Assembly: GCA_047616325.1 (NCBI GenBank)
Contig: JBLHGN010000242.1
Coordinates: 1-5,586, forward strand
Reading direction: 5' to 3'
Source: JBLHGN01 sp047616325
Lineage (GTDB): Bacteria; Pseudomonadota; Gammaproteobacteria; Pseudomonadales; Cellvibrionaceae
Length of the DNA: 5,586 bases
Both the position numbers and the translations under genes were made by a program. Shown here one piece after another: positions 4,904 through 5,586 of the stretch. The notes beneath the pieces are model-generated. The model worked only from the letters and a program-made list of their open reading frames with translations, was not told the DNA's origin and searched no databases. The stretch's first letter is position 1; every line of letters starts with the position of its first letter.

Positions 4904-5586
4904 ATGTCTACAGGTGATTACGATCTACACAACGAAATTGAACAGATAAGCGCCTCGTGGAACACTGATCCGCGATGGGCCAACGTAAAGCGAACCTATC
5001 GCGCCGAAGATGTGGTGCGTTTACGTGGTTCGATCAAAAAAGACCATACCCTGGCCAAACGCGGTGCCGAAAACCTATGGCGACTACTAAACGAAGGAGC
5101 ACGGCCGTCGTTCAGACCAGAGAAAGACTTTTTAAATGCCATGGGCGCTCTCACCGGCGGCCAAGCAGTACAGCAGGTGAAGGCCGGAGTTCAATCTATT
5201 TATTTATCGGGCTGGCAGGTGGCGGCAGACGCCAATACTTCAGAATCTATGTACCCCGACCAGTCGCTCTATGCAGTGGACTCAGTTCCGACCGTAGTAC
5301 GACGTATAAACAATGCCTTTACTCGCGCCGATCAAATTCAATGGCGAGAGGGAAAAACGCCTGGCTCAGAGGGTTATATAGATTATTTTGCACCCATCGT
5401 TGCCGACGCAGAAGCCGGCTTTGGCGGTGTACTTAACGCCTACGAGTTAATGCGCAATATGATCGAGGCTGGCGCAGCCGGTGTTCACTTTGAAGATCAA
5501 CTCGCCTCGGCAAAAAAATGCGGCCATATGGGCGGCAAGGTGCTTGTACCCACCCAGGAAGCCATAGACAAACTCACCGCTGCCCG
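4904..5586 (+). CDS. aceA: Isocitrate lyase, N-terminal part, cut by window edge
   Basis: This is the first 227 codons of isocitrate lyase, which cleaves isocitrate to succinate and glyoxylate and commits carbon to the glyoxylate shunt in the cytosol. The reading frame is open to the right edge. Key sites show a constant offset of 11 from E. coli AceA: SGW at 102-104 (glyoxylate site), ADAEAGFGG at 167-175 with Mg-binding Asp168, and the signature KKCGHMGGK at 204-212 with catalytic Cys206. The sequence is of the E. coli type (about 430 residues), not the longer 530-residue Pseudomonas type. The C-terminal active-site parts are outside the window. The start ATG has AGAGGA seven bases upstream. 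It diverges from the LysR gene, with a 960-base gap holding the probable Csr RNA and a candidate promoter, and it supplies the substrate of the malate synthase encoded on the other side of LysR. Confidence 0.96.
   Translation, partial: MSTGDYDLHNEIEQISASWNTDPRWANVKRTYRAEDVVRLRGSIKKDHTLAKRGAENLWRLLNEGARPSFRPEKDFLNAMGALTGGQAVQQVKAGVQSIYLSGWQVAADANTSESMYPDQSLYAVDSVPTVVRRINNAFTRADQIQWREGKTPGSEGYIDYFAPIVADAEAGFGGVLNAYELMRNMIEAGAAGVHFEDQLASAKKCGHMGGKVLVPTQEAIDKLTAA

Noticed and set aside
4975..5436. Plus-strand open frame of 153 codons
   Set aside because: It is an out-of-frame shadow of isocitrate lyase, with an implausible Arg-rich composition; the true frame gives KKCGHMGGK.

Overview
The window reads as gammaproteobacterial chromosome. 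It holds an ATP-type PEP carboxykinase, an E. coli-type isocitrate lyase, a malate synthase G and a NodD/NahR-like LysR regulator. It also holds a GGA-hairpin RNA of the kind gammaproteobacteria use to titrate CsrA/RsmA. The mixture suggests a marine or environmental lineage such as the Cellvibrionales, but the genus is an inference. No mobile element, CRISPR array, tRNA or rRNA was seen.

Layout from left to right. Positions 1-363 (minus) are the first 121 codons of pckA, cut by the left edge. Positions 386-2692 (minus) are a complete malate synthase G gene, glcB, with a GTG start and a strong ribosome binding site; only 22 bases separate it from pckA, so the two probably share a transcript. 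Positions 2693-3007 are non-coding and carry a 12-bp tandem repeat in the glcB leader and a cluster of nested inverted repeats. Positions 3008-3943 (minus) are a LysR-type regulator. Positions 3944-4903 contain no convincing protein gene. Within that gap, about 4289-4560 (plus) looks like a CsrB/RsmZ-family small RNA: 13 GGA triplets, several in the loops of small perfect hairpins, closed by an intrinsic terminator. The rest of the gap holds repeats and a candidate aceA promoter with an overlapping inverted repeat. From 4904 (plus) begins aceA (isocitrate lyase), cut by the right edge after 227 codons.

Together these genes form a two-carbon growth and gluconeogenesis module. Isocitrate lyase splits isocitrate to succinate and glyoxylate. 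Malate synthase joins glyoxylate to acetyl-CoA to make malate. After oxidation of malate to oxaloacetate, PEP carboxykinase makes phosphoenolpyruvate. The LysR protein sits between the two arms and is the obvious candidate for their local regulator. The most notable observation is the probable Csr-type RNA directly upstream of aceA, which would place a global post-transcriptional carbon switch inside the locus for a pathway that Csr is known to influence.
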